A stretch of 64,000 bases of DNA from Rhodocollybia butyracea. Lineage: Eukaryota > Basidiomycota > Agaricomycetes > Agaricales > Omphalotaceae. Below, piece by piece: positions 1 through 12,700 of this stretch. A model generated the notes under the pieces. It ran no database searches and was not told where the DNA came from. It saw only the letters and a program-made list of their open reading frames with translations. The position numbers and the translations under genes are program-made. The stretch covers positions 85,752-149,751 of the forward strand of contig JADNRY010000154.1 of NCBI GenBank assembly GCA_015501585.1, in the 5' to 3' direction. How positions within the stretch are numbered: position 1 is the first letter of the stretch; each line of letters opens with the position of its first letter.

Positions 1-660
1 GAATTGAACCTGTGATACATACACGTGTCATGTCTTCCAATATGGCTCACGATTTTCCTTCCATAAAATACGGATATCACAACTTCATCGACCGCCTCTT
101 CAAAGTTCGTAAATTTTCCCGCCCTCTTATTGAGCTCGATACTTAATATTCTATCCAGTAACATATTGATGCGTGCTTTGGGCTCACATGTGTAGAAACT
201 ATGAAAGATCAATAAGAGGAAACCCTCGACCATTCGAAAGCACTACGCTTTGCAGGTCCGGAGCTTGATTGAAGATGGAGTGGGATTTCAGGAAGAAGCA
301 CATGCCACTGTCAACTTTGTTCGCCACAATCCCGTCTCGATCGCCATCTCTTCCTTGCAGGCCCTTGGAGTGTGGAGCCAATCCCTTATATAACAAAAGT
401 CACAAGGAGTATCACACAAACCTTTGATACTCACGCTGTGGTGCGTCAGTGAAATTGCCGGCCACGCAGCTGATAGGACTTGAATCATACCATCTCAAAC
501 ACCACTCTTTTGCCTCAAAAGAATCCACGAAAGCAATCCCAGAGTCTGATGGCCTTCGGAGAGCTATGTGACTGACCTTTGACCCATCCACGGATCGACG
601 ATATGGCAATTGGGACGGATTATGGCATGAGGTGTATGAACGAGAAGTGCACCGTTAGAG
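1..660 (+). pseudogene. Decayed GDYGEID-motif gene, unit 1 copy
   Basis: This is a degenerate copy of the five-exon gene that is best preserved at 40,752-41,781. Exon 1-like sequence lies at about 64-145, exon 3-like sequence at about 265-410, and exon 4/5-like sequence at about 430-640, ending in the same 'gaggtgtatgaa' C-terminal codons. Exon 2 is largely lost and frames are interrupted throughout, so no continuous product is possible. Function is unknown; I recall the family only as an uncharacterised Agaricomycete protein. The copy starts at the left edge of the window, so its promoter is outside. Confidence 0.6.
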
Positions 661-2240
661 GGACACGAGTATTCGGTCGATCGTAGTTGGTCTCAGTACC
701 ATCCCACCTTCAAATTTCATGATTGCTCTTCCGGAAGTTAAGATTCTAAACACCACATTGCACACACGAACGTCCACCATGATTTCGTTCTTTAATTGAT
801 AACCATTCGACTACAGCTAAGCCTGCAGGAAAGACGTCGGCACGCCAGAGTTGGAACCCATTGAAAGCCATTGGATTACTTCACTCTCGACTCTCTTTCC
901 CTTCAAAAGCAACTAGTCAGATGGAAAGGAGCAATCGGGTTTGACTCCGGTACCAGCCGTGGACCACACAATGCATGATATCTAGGAAGAAGCTCGAAGG
1001 GAAGTGTGATAGCAAAGATGCTTGTTTTTCCACGGCAAGAGCCTGTATATAACGGAGTTCTGGGATACAGAGGATATGTAAGAAAAGGACGCTGTGGATG
1101 CGAGGCATCACTCACCTTTTCCATCAGGATCACAACGCCTCAGCGTTCAGCGTTATTTAACACCTGCTAAGATTCCGATAATGCCACTAAGCCCTGGCAC
1201 CTAGCACTGAGCTAACAAGTCCAGCATAGCACTGAGCGAGTGAAAGTATCGAAATGTTAGAGTAGAAAGTGAAATTGGGCCTAGAAGTTCAGCGTACAGG
1301 ATATATGTACAGGATGAAACAGCATACAGAGTTATTTCAGTCCCTTGGACACTCCGAGAGCTTTGATGAAAGATGCCGTTGTAGAAAGTGAGGGAATGGA
1401 TTCAATCCACATATTTTGCCTCGAGTGACAGGTGTAACTGAGGATATATCCGAGTGAGGTTGGAAAGTCAACTGATCAAGCTTCAGAAATTTCAAGCTTC
1501 AAGGAAGAGCGTTGTCAAGAGCGTTGAAGAGCGATGATACAATCTCTTTCGTTCATAGTCAATAAATAATTTACCAAAGATGCAGAATCACGTACCAGAG
1601 CATCGGTTCCCGAGCTAGCTCACAGGTCCATACCATAGATATTATACAACGTCTTAGTTACGTCTAGGGCACAATTATTCTTCACTTGAAAGCACGAGGC
1701 AGGTTTGCAAGCAGAACGTGAATAGAAGTGCGGTCCAATATATGACAGTCTACTTCACAATTAATGATACCATTCTCGAAGGGCAAAGACGCACAACGTA
1801 CCAGAGCGATTGAGCCGCAGTTTGAACATCACCGCATCACCAGTCACCTTTGGAAACGACGACGGTCCATACCGTAGATAATCGCAGAGTTTAGGGCGTA
1901 GATCCACTTGAGTGCAGGAGAAAAAATCGGAGGCAGGTTGTACCAGATAACGAGCAAACGAGCATGGATGTTGATCTGAGGTTACTCGGGCCGTAATCGG
2001 AGCTGTCGTACAATCAAGCGCTCAACGTTCAACACTCCTTAGCGTCTTTCCAATTCTAGATTCGCCCGCCACGTCTGGATTACCAGAGGAAGAAAGCTTA
2101 GTACTTAGTGACAATGAGCAGGCTTACATTGGACTGTAAGCGAACCTATGAAGAAGTAGTCTCACTAGTAGCTATATATATAGAAACGTGAGCTTTTCCC
2201 GTTTCCGCTTTCTTTGTCCAGTCTATTCCATTTCTAATTT
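660..2240. repeat. Unit 1 spacer between GDYGEID and P5CDH copies
   Basis: There is no intact gene here, but sequence recurs in the same order in units 2 (about 10,490-11,480), 3 (about 18,420-19,620) and 4 (about 32,380-33,305 plus 40,125-40,350). Two blocks look like old exons: 700-860 (+), and a minus-strand block at about 900-1,135 with a 'ggtgag' donor after codons for ILMEK. A segment of roughly 200 bp (about 1,590-1,790) is partly duplicated just downstream. The ancestral gene or genes were not recognised. Confidence 0.5.
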
Positions 2241-4360
2241 TTTTTTAGCTCTCATCTTTCGTCTATCGAGCGCAAGTACCCAGTTCCGGAAGCAGCAATC
2301 CCGAGCGCAAATGGCTAGAAGTAATCAAGGGTGAAGCATAGGAAGGACTATGAGAGGCAGAGATAATGATGAGCATCCAACCAATGGATGGAGGACATAG
2401 TTGCCAAGGCAGGCCTCGTGCTGGGTACTACTCAGTCAACTGAGGTTTCGGAACTCGACTGCTGTTGTCACTTTATGCATATGAACCACACCACAACCAT
2501 GCCCTCTTCTCAGCTCGCTACGTTCAAAATCCCAGCCATCGACTGTAATGAGCTTGGAACGGTCAGTAAATACTATCCTGTGTTGTGTCTGCCGTTCTGG
2601 TATCTTTCTCATCACAATCTATCATCGATGGAAACTACACTGCCAGATTCTGCTGAGCGCAATGGAAGAGTAGCTTCCTTTCGAGGTGCATTGTTACATG
2701 TATCGTCCATGGAACTTATCCGGTATGTTTCTCTAGTTTTATTGCGTCTTGTAAGTTATTCAATATAATTTGTTCACAACAGGAAAGTTCGCCAAACAGC
2801 CATCCCTCACGACCATGCGAAACATATCTGCGCGTACCACAAAGCTGGTCCTGCCACCTAACGGCGTACTCGCCGCCAAAGGAGAATAAGAGAACATGCC
2901 CTGGAATGATCGGCGATCTTTTTGAAAGCGTCGGGTTTGGCTAGTGGAAAGTATTCGAGTCGGTACCAGCTCATACCTGCAACCACTCTGGGACAAGGAA
3001 AGAATGGCTAGTAGGATGAAGTTGATGCTGTTGCGTCCTGAGGTGCGTTTTTTCTGCTTTACAATATCATCAAAAGGCTGATATAGATTGTTAGATACTA
3101 CAGTTGACCGACTTTTGAGATTCGGGGTGAAATATGTGGAGGAACTGCATGCTCAGCAGCCGGCAAAGAACTCTGTGGGTGCATGGAAGTGTGTTAATTA
3201 ATGGTTTTCCGCTCGGAATTGTATTTATTGACGCTTACCCTGTTCAGCCGCATCGAATGCCTTCGGTTGCAGCCTTCGTGTTTGCCGTCACCCCTTTCAA
3301 CTTAACCGTGACCGGAGGAAATCTATACGCGACGCTTGCGCTCGTGGGCAACATTATTGTCTCAAAGCCTTCCCTTGCCGCAACCTACTTGAACTACATC
3401 GTGCACTAAATCTTCACCGAGGCCGGTGTACCCTCGAGCGTCATCCAGTTTGTACCTGGCTCCTCCAGAGGTCGTCGCACAGGCCATCGGCACAAGAGTT
3501 TTGCTGCATTCCATTTCTTACGAAGCTGTGGAAGGACATTGCTACGAATACAGACAAGTATAAGGGGTACCCGAGGATTATCGGAGAGACTGGAGGAAAG
3601 AATTTCCATATCGTGCATAAATCTGCTGAGTTTCGGAATGCGGTGATACAAGCTGTTCGTGGGGCTTTCGAGTACCAAGGCGAGTGGTCTATTATTAAAT
3701 TATCTGCGTACCTTCCACTAACATACTCATCAGGCCAGAAATGCTCCGCTTTATGGCAGCTCCTCGTCAGTTTGGACTGGCAGCTTCATTTTTCATGGGT
3801 CCCATCATGTAATATTGATTATTCACGTATGCGCTCACGGGAATAGTAATCTTTTATGATCACGTCTTACATCCAGAAAGCCAAAAAGTCGGGAGCTGAG
3901 ATCCTCATTGGAGACATAGTGTGTCTGACACTACTACCCAGTTCCATCCGTTTATCCGTTTAAATTACGTGACTGGGTGACGACTCTAAAGGTTACTTTG
4001 TTCAGCCAACGCAATGTATGTTTCGTCGCATTATTCTTATCCTCCATCTACCTCAGTCCGAATCCTTTTGTCCCCCGATACCAGCCCCGCCTCTGAGCGC
4101 AAAGCCCCCATCACACGACAAATGGCCTCCGCAACGCTGCAGGCAATGTTTATTACAACGAAAAATGCACTGGCGCTGTTGAGCCGTTCGGTGGAGCGCG
4201 CGCGCGCGGGACGAAATGGCAAGGCGGGAAGTATAAGTATTTTGTATTTGTTAGTGCCGGGAGTATCAAGCAGAGCTTTGTTGGTGTGGAAGATTGGTAT
4301 AGGAAGACTTTCTGAAATAATGATAAAATGTAGTTGTAGGCAGTCAAAAGTGTAGACATG
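2241..4360 (+). pseudogene. P5CDH pseudogene, unit 1 (most complete copy)
   Basis: This is a decayed delta-1-pyrroline-5-carboxylate dehydrogenase, an aldehyde dehydrogenase superfamily enzyme that oxidises glutamate semialdehyde to glutamate in mitochondrial proline catabolism. An N-terminal exon starts at 2,499 with PQLATFKIPAID. Further matches follow in order: FVFAVTPFNLT...GN (about 3,280-3,330), GETGGKNFH with the glutamate-type motif (about 3,580-3,610), the region around the catalytic Cys (QKCSAL, about 3,735), and a C-terminal RNAAGNVYYNEKCTGAV...PFGGAR (about 4,125-4,200). Stops and frameshifts occur in most exons, for example the TAA after YIVH at about 3,406, so it cannot encode an enzyme. 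This is the only copy in the window with both N- and C-terminal ends, and it converges on TPR-CHAT copy A. Confidence 0.8.
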
Positions 4361-4512
4361 TGGCTTAGCGGCGTGATATAGCACTCTATCGTGAACGGGA
4401 GTTGACAGTCGAAGCTAATACAGAATAATCTGGATAAGCAGTTACGATACATCCTCCAGTGATGCATCACTGTTTTGATTAATAATTCCATGGTAATAGG
4501 CGTAGAAGTTAG

Positions 4513-4659
4513 CACTGCATGCAAATCACATAAATTTTGTTGAAATAGTAAAATTATGTTAAACTTGTATGAAATTCATGCAATTTTAACATAATCTTAC
4601 TATTGCACAAAGTTAAATAATTTTACATTCCAAAAAAGTTATGCTGATTTGCAGCAGTG
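4513..4659. mobile_element. CACTA-like MITE, copy 1
   Basis: A 147-bp AT-rich inverted-repeat element begins CACTGCATGCAAATCA and ends with the inverse (TGATTTGCAGCAGTG). It is flanked by the 3-bp direct repeat TAG (4,510-4,512 and 4,660-4,662). A 5'-CACTG terminus plus a 3-bp target duplication is the signature of CACTA/EnSpm elements. It has no coding capacity. A second copy lies at 22,762-22,919. Confidence 0.75.
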
Positions 4660-5345
4660 TAGGGCAGAGGCCTCAGTTCACATCTGTTCAAGCACACCTC
4701 GTTCTCACCGCTTGTTTTATGTTACGGTGATCTCGTCACTCTAGCCTTCATACAGCTCTAGACCAAAAATCAAAGCTAGATGCTAGATGCAAGGCTAGAT
4801 GGACAAGGGTGGACAGAAAGCCGCAGGACTCAATCCGGCGTGGAAGTAAACGCGGCGGTGAGCATGAGTCTTCCCATTGCCAACGCTGGATCTTCGGCTA
4901 AAGAATTTCGGCAACAGTGTCAGTGTGTAGCCAGTCATGTAGTAAGTAATTTGTATCCGATACTCGGCCAGTTCTATAGTACTAACGATAAGATGAAAAC
5001 TTTCCATGAATGTTGCACGTTCTCTGCTTTGGGAACAGTAGGGTTTTTAACTTGAACCTGTTTTAATTTGTTAAGCGGGTCTAGGTTTGGTGTAGGAAGG
5101 AAAAAAGAGTAGTATCCAGATTCCAAATAATCAAATTCGGTAAATGAAGGTACAAAAGGGTATGAAAACAGCGAACAAAAAACAGTGACCGCTACATGCA
5201 CAAAACAGAGAAATAGATTTCCATAGATTTCCATAGATAGTAATGCAACCCTAGGCAAGCGTTGGTGCTTAAATTTTGAAACGGTCCCGAGAAAGTAAGA
5301 AAATCCGAAACGCTCATATACATGAGCTTGAACCGCAAAATGATA
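4660..5345. other. Gap between P5CDH copy and TPR-CHAT A
   Basis: No gene is seen. The stretch from about 4,950 resembles the region 12,960-13,440 of unit 2 and contains the 3' flank of the TPR-CHAT gene. It holds the short direct repeat 'atagatttccatagatttcc' near 5,212-5,235. Confidence 0.4.
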
Positions 5346-8300
5346 TCACGCGCCAATATGGACAAAATTTACCCATCTCTCCAGGGTCACTCCCTTCCTT
5401 CTTCTCATCCTCTTGATTGCTTCAGACAATGCTCTCGCTTGTGCCCCGACCTCATTGCATTGAGACCGATTCTCATCCGAGAAAAGATGTGAGTAAAAGT
5501 CCTTTACCATGTCCGGCCCGTCCATATCAGCCATCTCCCACATCGTTCCGACCACACTTTGAAAGCCACAGAACTGCATTGCAGCTGCAAGATGAATGAC
5601 TTCATTATGAACACCTCCCTGGGACTGTTCCGCCGTGTGGCATGCCGAGAGAAATGCAAAATTGGCATTCGGCAAGTTGAGGCGGATTATGTCCAATAAG
5701 GTGAAGCGTGAACCCGCAGCCAGTGAGAAGTAAGAGCTAAAGGGCTCCTTGGGACAAGTGTACCGTGCGATGCAATATGGAGCCACTCATGGTCAACAAG
5801 GGCCTTTTCTAACGCTTCCTTAGTAGCTGCAGGTCCCTCCACAGATGTAGTAGGGATGTGCTTCTGATACTGTAAAACTTGATCAATCTCCTCCTTTGTC
5901 CTTGGGAGAGATTTATCATACTGTCCAGCCACTAGGAGATGGGGTAGTTGCAAACCTGATTTGGTTTTGAAGGCATCAATGAGAGCAGTAAGTGTAGGAG
6001 TGTATGATGATATGTACAAGTCAGGAAGGAATTCCTTTGCTCCAGGTGAAATGGGACCTGCTGCATGTAGAGGGAGCATGGATAAAATAGATGTGGGGCG
6101 CCAAAATATACGTGACATCTTGGGGATCTGAAGGTTTTGGAGTTTGGTGACAACAGGGGATACTACAAGGTCCCATAAGTCCTTCAGAGTAGTGCGAAGG
6201 ACATGATTGTACCGCTTTGGAGACCCTTTGATGAAAGACCTTGCTTCTGTGAGCTGCTCCACAAGAGTTTCTACCTGTTCATAAAGACTTTCTACCAACG
6301 AAATCAATACAGGCAAGTTTTGGTCCAATACAATGAGTACATCGGACCTATACCTACTGCAATTAACCACAATAATAGGGCCGTGTTGCGCAGCAGATTT
6401 TATTTCATCAAAGGATTTTCTGCCCAAGAATGTCTCAAAGCCAGGAATTTTTTGTATCTTCTCAATAATTTCACCTTGAGCATGCAAGAGACGACGCTTC
6501 TCAGACAAGCTATGACCAAATGGATCCCTTTTGATCTCCATCTGGTGTTGAGAGCGGAGATCTGTACTATGGTCAACGGAATTTTGCATTGAGAGTATCT
6601 CAAGCCGATTGTTAATGTCCATCAACTCATGAACTAGTGATGGATCTAGTGCCTGAAGCCTGTCCATAGGTGTCCTCAAGCCCCGGAGTTCAGACCAGAG
6701 CAACCCTCGCCCTTGTTCTATGATCTCAACAGCTAGGGCCAACTGACCCAGTTGAATTGCCTGTGATGCCCCATCTGAGACAAATTCTGGAAGCTTAATG
6801 ACAGCCAAGAGGTGCCGGTACTGCAAAGAAATGATAGGCATCATGGAGAGGGAATGGGAAATGAGGGAAAGCCCCGTGATATATGCATCCAGGTTGGATT
6901 GAGCAAGATCATGATGTGGCCTTGTAGACAATACCCAGTCCTTCACTGCGCCTAAACGGTGTGATACTTGAGAATTTTTATCCTCAGCAGCCTGTTTGGA
7001 AGCTGACACACACTCTGTTAGATCTTCCTGGTGGCCTGTCTGGTGAAAACGATTTATGAGGCCGAAACTGAGGTTGGCGAGTGAAGAACCACGGAGTGGG
7101 TGGCCCATGGGATGAAGTTGAAGTGCATCTCGACTCAACTGAATAGACTCATCAACATCTTCAAGATGGCCTGTCTGCTGAAAGCGTATGCCGAGACTGT
7201 TACCAAGGGAGACAAGTGATGCATTGTGGAGCCAGTGGCCCAGGGGATGGGAGAGAAGTGCATCTTGACTTAACTGGATAGACTCCTCAAGATCTTCAAG
7301 GTGGCCTGTCTGCTGAAAATAAATGGTGAGGCTGACACTGAGGTTGTAGAATGCATTCCCATTCTCTGGGTGGCCCATGGGATAAGTGAGAAGCACATCA
7401 CGGTTCAATTGGATAGACTCCTTGAGATCTTCAAGATGGCCTGTCTGCTGAAAGCGAACTCTGAGTCCCTCACTGAAGTTGCTGACTGAAGCCCCATGGA
7501 GTGGGTGGCCCACGGGATGGAGAGAAGTGCATCATGATACAACTGAATAGACTTATCAAGATCTTCAAGGTTGCCTGTCTGCTGAAAGCGAATGCTGAGG
7601 CTGGCACCAAGGCTGGCAAGTGAAGCACCATAGAGTGGGTCACCTATGGGCCGAAAAAGAATCGCATTATGATTCAATTGAATGGATTCATTGAGATCTT
7701 CAAAGTGGCCTGTCTGCTCGAAGCAAAGGATGAGGCCAGCACCAAGGCTGCCGAGGGAAGAACCATGGAGTGGGTGGCCCATTGGATGAGAAAGAAGCAC
7801 ATCACGATTTAATTGAATGGACTCATTGAGATCTTCTAGGTGGCCTGTCTTTTCAAAGCACAACCTGAGGCTGGAAATGAGGCCGCGGAGTGCACTCCCA
7901 TGGTCTGAGTGGCCCATAGAATGGCAGAGAAGCACATCTCAATCCAATTGGATAGACTCCTTAAGATCTTCAAGATGGCCTGTTTGCTGAAAGCGAATTT
8001 TGAGTCCATCACTGAGGATACTGAGTGAAGAACCATGGAGCGTATGGCCCATGGGATGGGAGAGAAGTGCATCTCGACTCAACTGAATAGACTCCTCAAG
8101 GTCTTCAAGTTGACCTGCCTGCTGAAAGTACAAGCCGAGGATGGCACTGAGGCTGGAGAGTAAATGTCCATGGCGTGAGTGACCCATGGGATGGCAGAGG
8201 AGCGCTTCTCGACTCAATTGAATAGATTCCTTGATATCTTCAAGATGGCTTGTCTGCTGAAAGCGAATGCTGAGGCCCTCACTGAGGTTGATGAGTGTAG

Positions 8301-9445
8301 AACCATAGAGTGGGTGGCCCATGGGATGGCAGAGAAGTGCATCTCGACTTAACTGAATATACTCCTCAAGATCTTCAAGGTTGCCTGTCTGCTGAAGCGA
8401 ATGCTGAGGCAGACACCAAGGCAGTTAAGTGAAGAACCATGGAGCGGATGGTCCATGGGATGGGAGAGAAGTGCATCTCGACTTAACTGAATAGACTCCT
8501 CCAGATCTTCAATGTGGCCTGTCTGTTGAAAGCACAAGCTAAGGTTGGAACTGAGGCTGCAGAGTAAATGTCCATGATGTGGGTGGCCCATGGGATGGCA
8601 GAGGAGCGCATCTCGACTCAATTGAATAGACTCTTTGATATCTTCAAGATGGCTTGTCTGCTGAAAGCGAATGCTGAGGCCCTCACTGAGGTTGATGAGT
8701 GAAGAACCATGGAGTGGGTGGCCCATGGGATGGGAGAGAAGCGCACCACGTTTTAATTCAATAGACTTATCAAGATCTTCAAGGTGGGCTGTCTGCTGAA
8801 AGTAAATGCCAAGGCTGGCACCAAGGCTGGCAAGTAAATAACCATGGTCCGGATCGCCCATGGGATGGGAGAGAAGCGCATCACGATTCAATTCAATAGA
8901 CTCCTTGAGATCTTCAAGGCGCCCTGTCTGCTGAAAGCGAACGCCGAGGCTATCACCAAGGCAGGCAATTGAAGAACTATGGAGAGGGTGACCTATGGGC
9001 TGCAAGAGAAGGGCATCACGATTCAATTGAATGGACTCCTCAAGATCTTCAAGGCGGCCCATCTGCTGAAAGCGAACGCTGAGGCTGGCATGAAGGCTGA
9101 CAAGTGAAGCACCATAGACCGGGTGGCCCACAGGCTGCAAGAGAAGTACATCTCGATTCAATTGAATCGACTCCTCGAGATCTTCGAGGTGGCCTGTCTG
9201 GTTATAGCGATAGCTGAGGCCCACCCTGAGGTTGTAGAGCGAATTGCAACGGTATGGATGCCCCACTGGCCGGAGGAGAAGCGCTTCTCGATTCATCTGA
9301 ACACTGTGGTTGAGATCTTCGAGGTGGCCGGTCTGCTCAAAGCGCTTCAGGGAGCCCACACCAAGCTTGTGGAGTAAAGAAGCCTGGTCAAGACGACACA
9401 GTTGAAGAAGCGCAACCCCCCACGTATGATCCCGTCCTTCGTTGC
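5346..9445 (-). pseudogene. TPR-CHAT protein, copy A (broken)
   Basis: This is a tandem-repeat plus CHAT-domain protein. The 42-residue TPR-like repeats (RFQQTGHLEDL-ESIQLNRDALL) occupy about 7,030-9,400, followed by a linker and a C-terminal CHAT domain with the HIASHG and LSACHTA motifs of a caspase/separase-like protease. The CHAT His and Cys codons survive but the frame does not. I see one-base deletions near 5,753 (just after HIASHGTLV), 7,520 and 8,395, and a CGA-to-TGA stop at 7,939-7,941. The main exon begins at 9,445 after a 3' splice site (aattaacag); an upstream exon probably lies at about 9,506-9,580. It converges on the unit 1 P5CDH copy and diverges from the unit 2 GDYGEID copy. 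Confidence 0.8.
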
Positions 9446-9719
9446 CTGTTAATTTCCATTGATCTTTTGTAGTCACTAGACAACCAATATCATTTAAGTA
9501 CTCACTTTCAGACTCCCAGAGAAATAGTCCATTTTTGTCCTTCTTTGGCTAATACAATCCCGTAAGACTATTTCATACGCTTGCACAGAAAAAGAAGAAA
9601 CTAACATATTCTCCGTTAGGTCTAGTATCAAAATTGCACGATGCGGGATGCGGGATGGTTTTTATCTATAGAGGACAACACAATCAGGAGCGACCCACTG
9701 AAGAAGGTAATGTGCTGGA

Positions 9720-9850
9720 GGCTTACTGTTGTATCCGTGACACAGGTTGACCTGAACCTTGGTAGTGGGCGAATTCAGGCCATTTATACACTTGGTTTGA
9801 GGGAGAGTATGCCGCACTAGCTGCTACTTGCCTGCTACTATTACCCTTTG
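9720..9850 (-). promoter_or_regulatory. Divergent promoter region of TPR-CHAT A / unit 2 GDYGEID copy
   Basis: On the minus strand a TATA-like box (GTATAAATGG, forward 9,781-9,790) precedes a leader containing ACGGATACAACAG that is conserved in all three TPR-CHAT copies. The GDYGEID copy starts on the opposite strand about 160 bp away, so the two genes probably shared a bidirectional promoter. Promoter function is inferred from conservation and position. Confidence 0.4.
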
Positions 9851-10490
9851 CCCAGTCTGAATTGGACCTGTGATACTCGTAGATATATCGACAATGACAG
9901 ACAGACTGGCACATGCATCATGTTTTTCCGTACGGTTCCCGACTCTCTTTTCATAAAGCAACCTAAACGTCTCAGAGATTTATTGATCTCATTCAGTACG
10001 CCTCTTCAAAGTTCGCAAATTACCACTTTCTTATCGAGCTCGATACTGGGCTAGCTCAATGTGCTTATCCAGTAAAATCGGACTTTCATTGATATCGATC
10101 GACGTGATACACCTATGGAAATGATGCGTGGTTAGAGGATCACACGGATAGAAGAATCAATAAGATCGATTGCGCAGACAGGTAAACTCGAGACGGCGAA
10201 GAATATTTACCGTCCTCAATTGATCGAAAGCACGGCACTTTGGAGGTCTAGATGAGCGCAATGGGATTTCAGGGAAAAGTGTGTGGCCGGAATATGTTCA
10301 ATCCCGTCTCGATCACCATCTCAGACGCTTCCTTTGAGAATTCCGGGTTTCCTCGAAGTAAGGCTCTCGTAGTGTGGCGTCAGGGCTCCGCATACACGGA
10401 TTGATGATGTGACAGTTCCCTGAGAGTATCTTGACAAAGGCGCCAAGGAGGACACATGAGGTTGAGGTTTATGAATGTGAAGTGCACCGT
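9850..10490 (+). pseudogene. Decayed GDYGEID-motif gene, unit 2 copy
   Basis: Exon 1-like sequence lies at about 9,950-10,035 (compare 40,752-40,838), followed by exon 3-like sequence at about 10,240-10,400. Frames are broken and exon 2 is barely recognisable. The order and spacing relative to TPR-CHAT A match the other units. Confidence 0.55.
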
Positions 10491-11480
10491 CAAGGATCTA
10501 TCTTGGATATCGGAAGATCATCCAGACAATTATAACGTACCTTGAATGTATCTGGTCTCTCTATCTTTCCTACCTTTCGTATCCTTCAGAACCACTCAAG
10601 ATCTATGATTGCTCTTCCGGATGTTATGATTTTGAAAGCGACGTTGCACACACGAACAATTACCGCGATTGATTTCGTCGATAAGGCCATTGAACTGCAG
10701 CTAAGCCTGCAGGCCCAGGGACCAAGAGAAGAGGTCGACACTCAGAATCCGTTGGATTAATTCATACTCGACTCGTGAAATTGAAAAAAAGCATTTTGAA
10801 ATATACCCCAGGCTGGTCGGTACACGATGATGCATGATTATCTAGGGAGAAGCTTGAGGCCTTGAGGTGCGGTGAAGTGTGCGAGCAAATCACTAAGCAA
10901 AAGGTAAGGTATTCTGGGATAAAGAAGATATGTCAGAAAAGGACATACATTGATATCAAGCATCGCTCACCTTTTCTACCAGGATCGCAACGCCTCCCCG
11001 CCTGTGTTAACGTTATCGCCCATTTCTGTTCAGGTCCTGAATATTGAATACGCCAGTAGCTACTATGGGCAAAGATGTCGAGCGCATTGAGCGAAACGAA
11101 GTGTAACTGGGCCTAGCTTTAGAAGATCAGCGTACAGGAAATGAAACAACATACAAAGTGATTTCAGATTATAGTCCTACCGACCCTCGAGCTCAGCGGC
11201 ACCACGATCACAGGTCGATATCATGCAACAACTATCACTTGAGTACTTGAGCTTGAGTACTTGAGTACTTGAGTCTTGAGCGCAGAAAGAAGTCGGAAGC
11301 AGGTTGTACCAATGAGACGATGGATGCAATTACTCGGGCCGCAATCGAAACCAGAAGCGCCTTACAAAACAAGCGCTCTGTCCTAACTCTGTTCTACAAC
11401 TGCCTCAAAGATACGTCGATCTCCCCGATACATCTGGATTACAATGAGGAAAACCGCTTTGGGATACCAAGTTTTACTAG
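10490..11480. repeat. Unit 2 spacer
   Basis: This is equivalent to 660-2,240. One block, 10,542-10,760 (+), keeps 72 open codons ending EEVDTQNPLD and aligns with eroded sequence at 700-880 and 32,490-32,640, so it may be the C-terminal exon of an unidentified gene. A minus-strand exon-like block lies near 10,830-11,000. A run of ACTTGAGT-type short repeats occurs at 11,236-11,282. Confidence 0.45.
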
Positions 11481-12700
11481 AAAAGTAGGCTTTTCACCGT
11501 TTCTGCTTTCTTCGTCCGTTTCCATTTATAATTTTTCAACTTTTGTCTTTCATATCTCCAGACTCCAGCGAGCGCACAAAGGACTCGAAGCAATCAAAGG
11601 AGAAGGATAGGAAGAGGAGGTACTCTGATAATGTGGACTTGATAGATAGGTATAATGCCGATGCTCTTGAAGTGCTTTGTGCCGCCCGGTATGTTTCAAG
11701 ATATTCTAGTTCTATGGTTATCGCGTCTTATACTTCGACTATCTGATAGGTCAGGGCGAGAAAACTCGCTAAACAGCCATCTAGCCATCCCTCACGCGCA
11801 CGACTACGCGAAATATCTCTGTACACGTACCACGAAGCTCATCCCGTCATTGTCACTCGCAGCCAAAGCAGAAGGAGAACATTCCTTCGAACGTTCGTGC
11901 GGCGATCTTCTTGAAAGCGTCCGATTTGGTTAATGGAATGTATTGGTCCGACTACAAGTTCACGTTCATGGCTGCGACTATTCTGGGCAAGGAAAGAATA
12001 CGTGGCAGGCTGAAGTTCTGCTGCTGAGGTGCTGAGGTGCGTGTATCTGACATTATGATATCACCAAAAGGCTGATATAGACCCCACAGTTGACCAATTT
12101 CTTGAGATTTTCGGTTGAAACATGTGGAGGAACTGTATTCTGAGCAGCCATCGAAGAACTCTACGGCGTGGAAGTGTGTTACTCGACGGTTTCCCGTTCG
12201 GAATTGTAGTTTTGACGCCTGCCTTTTCAGCCGTATCGAATTCCGTCCTCTTGAGGGTTTCGTGTTTGCCGTTACGCCTTTCAATTTCACTGCGATCGGA
12301 GGAAATCTATGCACGACGCCTGCGCTTGTGGGCAACAATATCGTTTGGAAACCTTCCCCTGCTGCAACCTACTCTAACTACATCATACACCAAATCTTCA
12401 TCGAGGCCGGCATGCCTCCAGGCGTCATCCAATCCGTACCTGGCCCTCCGGAAGTCGTCTCACAGGCCGTCGGGCACAAGAGTTACGCCGCGCTCCAGTT
12501 CACCGGAAGCACGTTCATCTTTTCAAGAAGCTGTGGAAAGACATTGCGGCGAATATGGACAAGTATAAGGGGTACCTATGGATTGTTGGGGAGACTGGAG
12601 GGAAGAACTTCCATATCGTGCATAAATCTGCTGAGGTTCGGAATGCGGTGGTACAGGTTGTTTGCGGGGCTTTTGATAAAATGTAGTTTGGGCAGTCAAA
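11481..12700 (+). pseudogene. P5CDH pseudogene, unit 2 (internally deleted)
   Basis: A decayed P5CDH copy. The usual N-terminal exon (PQLATFKIP) is absent and in its place is the repeated exon-like segment around 11,570-11,690 that recurs at 25,700, 40,390 and 44,080. Recognisable parts are the exon starting at about 11,750 and a central exon reading FRPLEGFVFAVTPFNFTAIGGNL through GVIQSVPGPPEVVSQAVGHKSYAALQFTGSTF (about 12,235-12,520). After about 12,670 the sequence jumps directly to the 3' flank found at 4,322 in unit 1, so the exons for the catalytic Cys and the C-terminus are deleted. Confidence 0.75.
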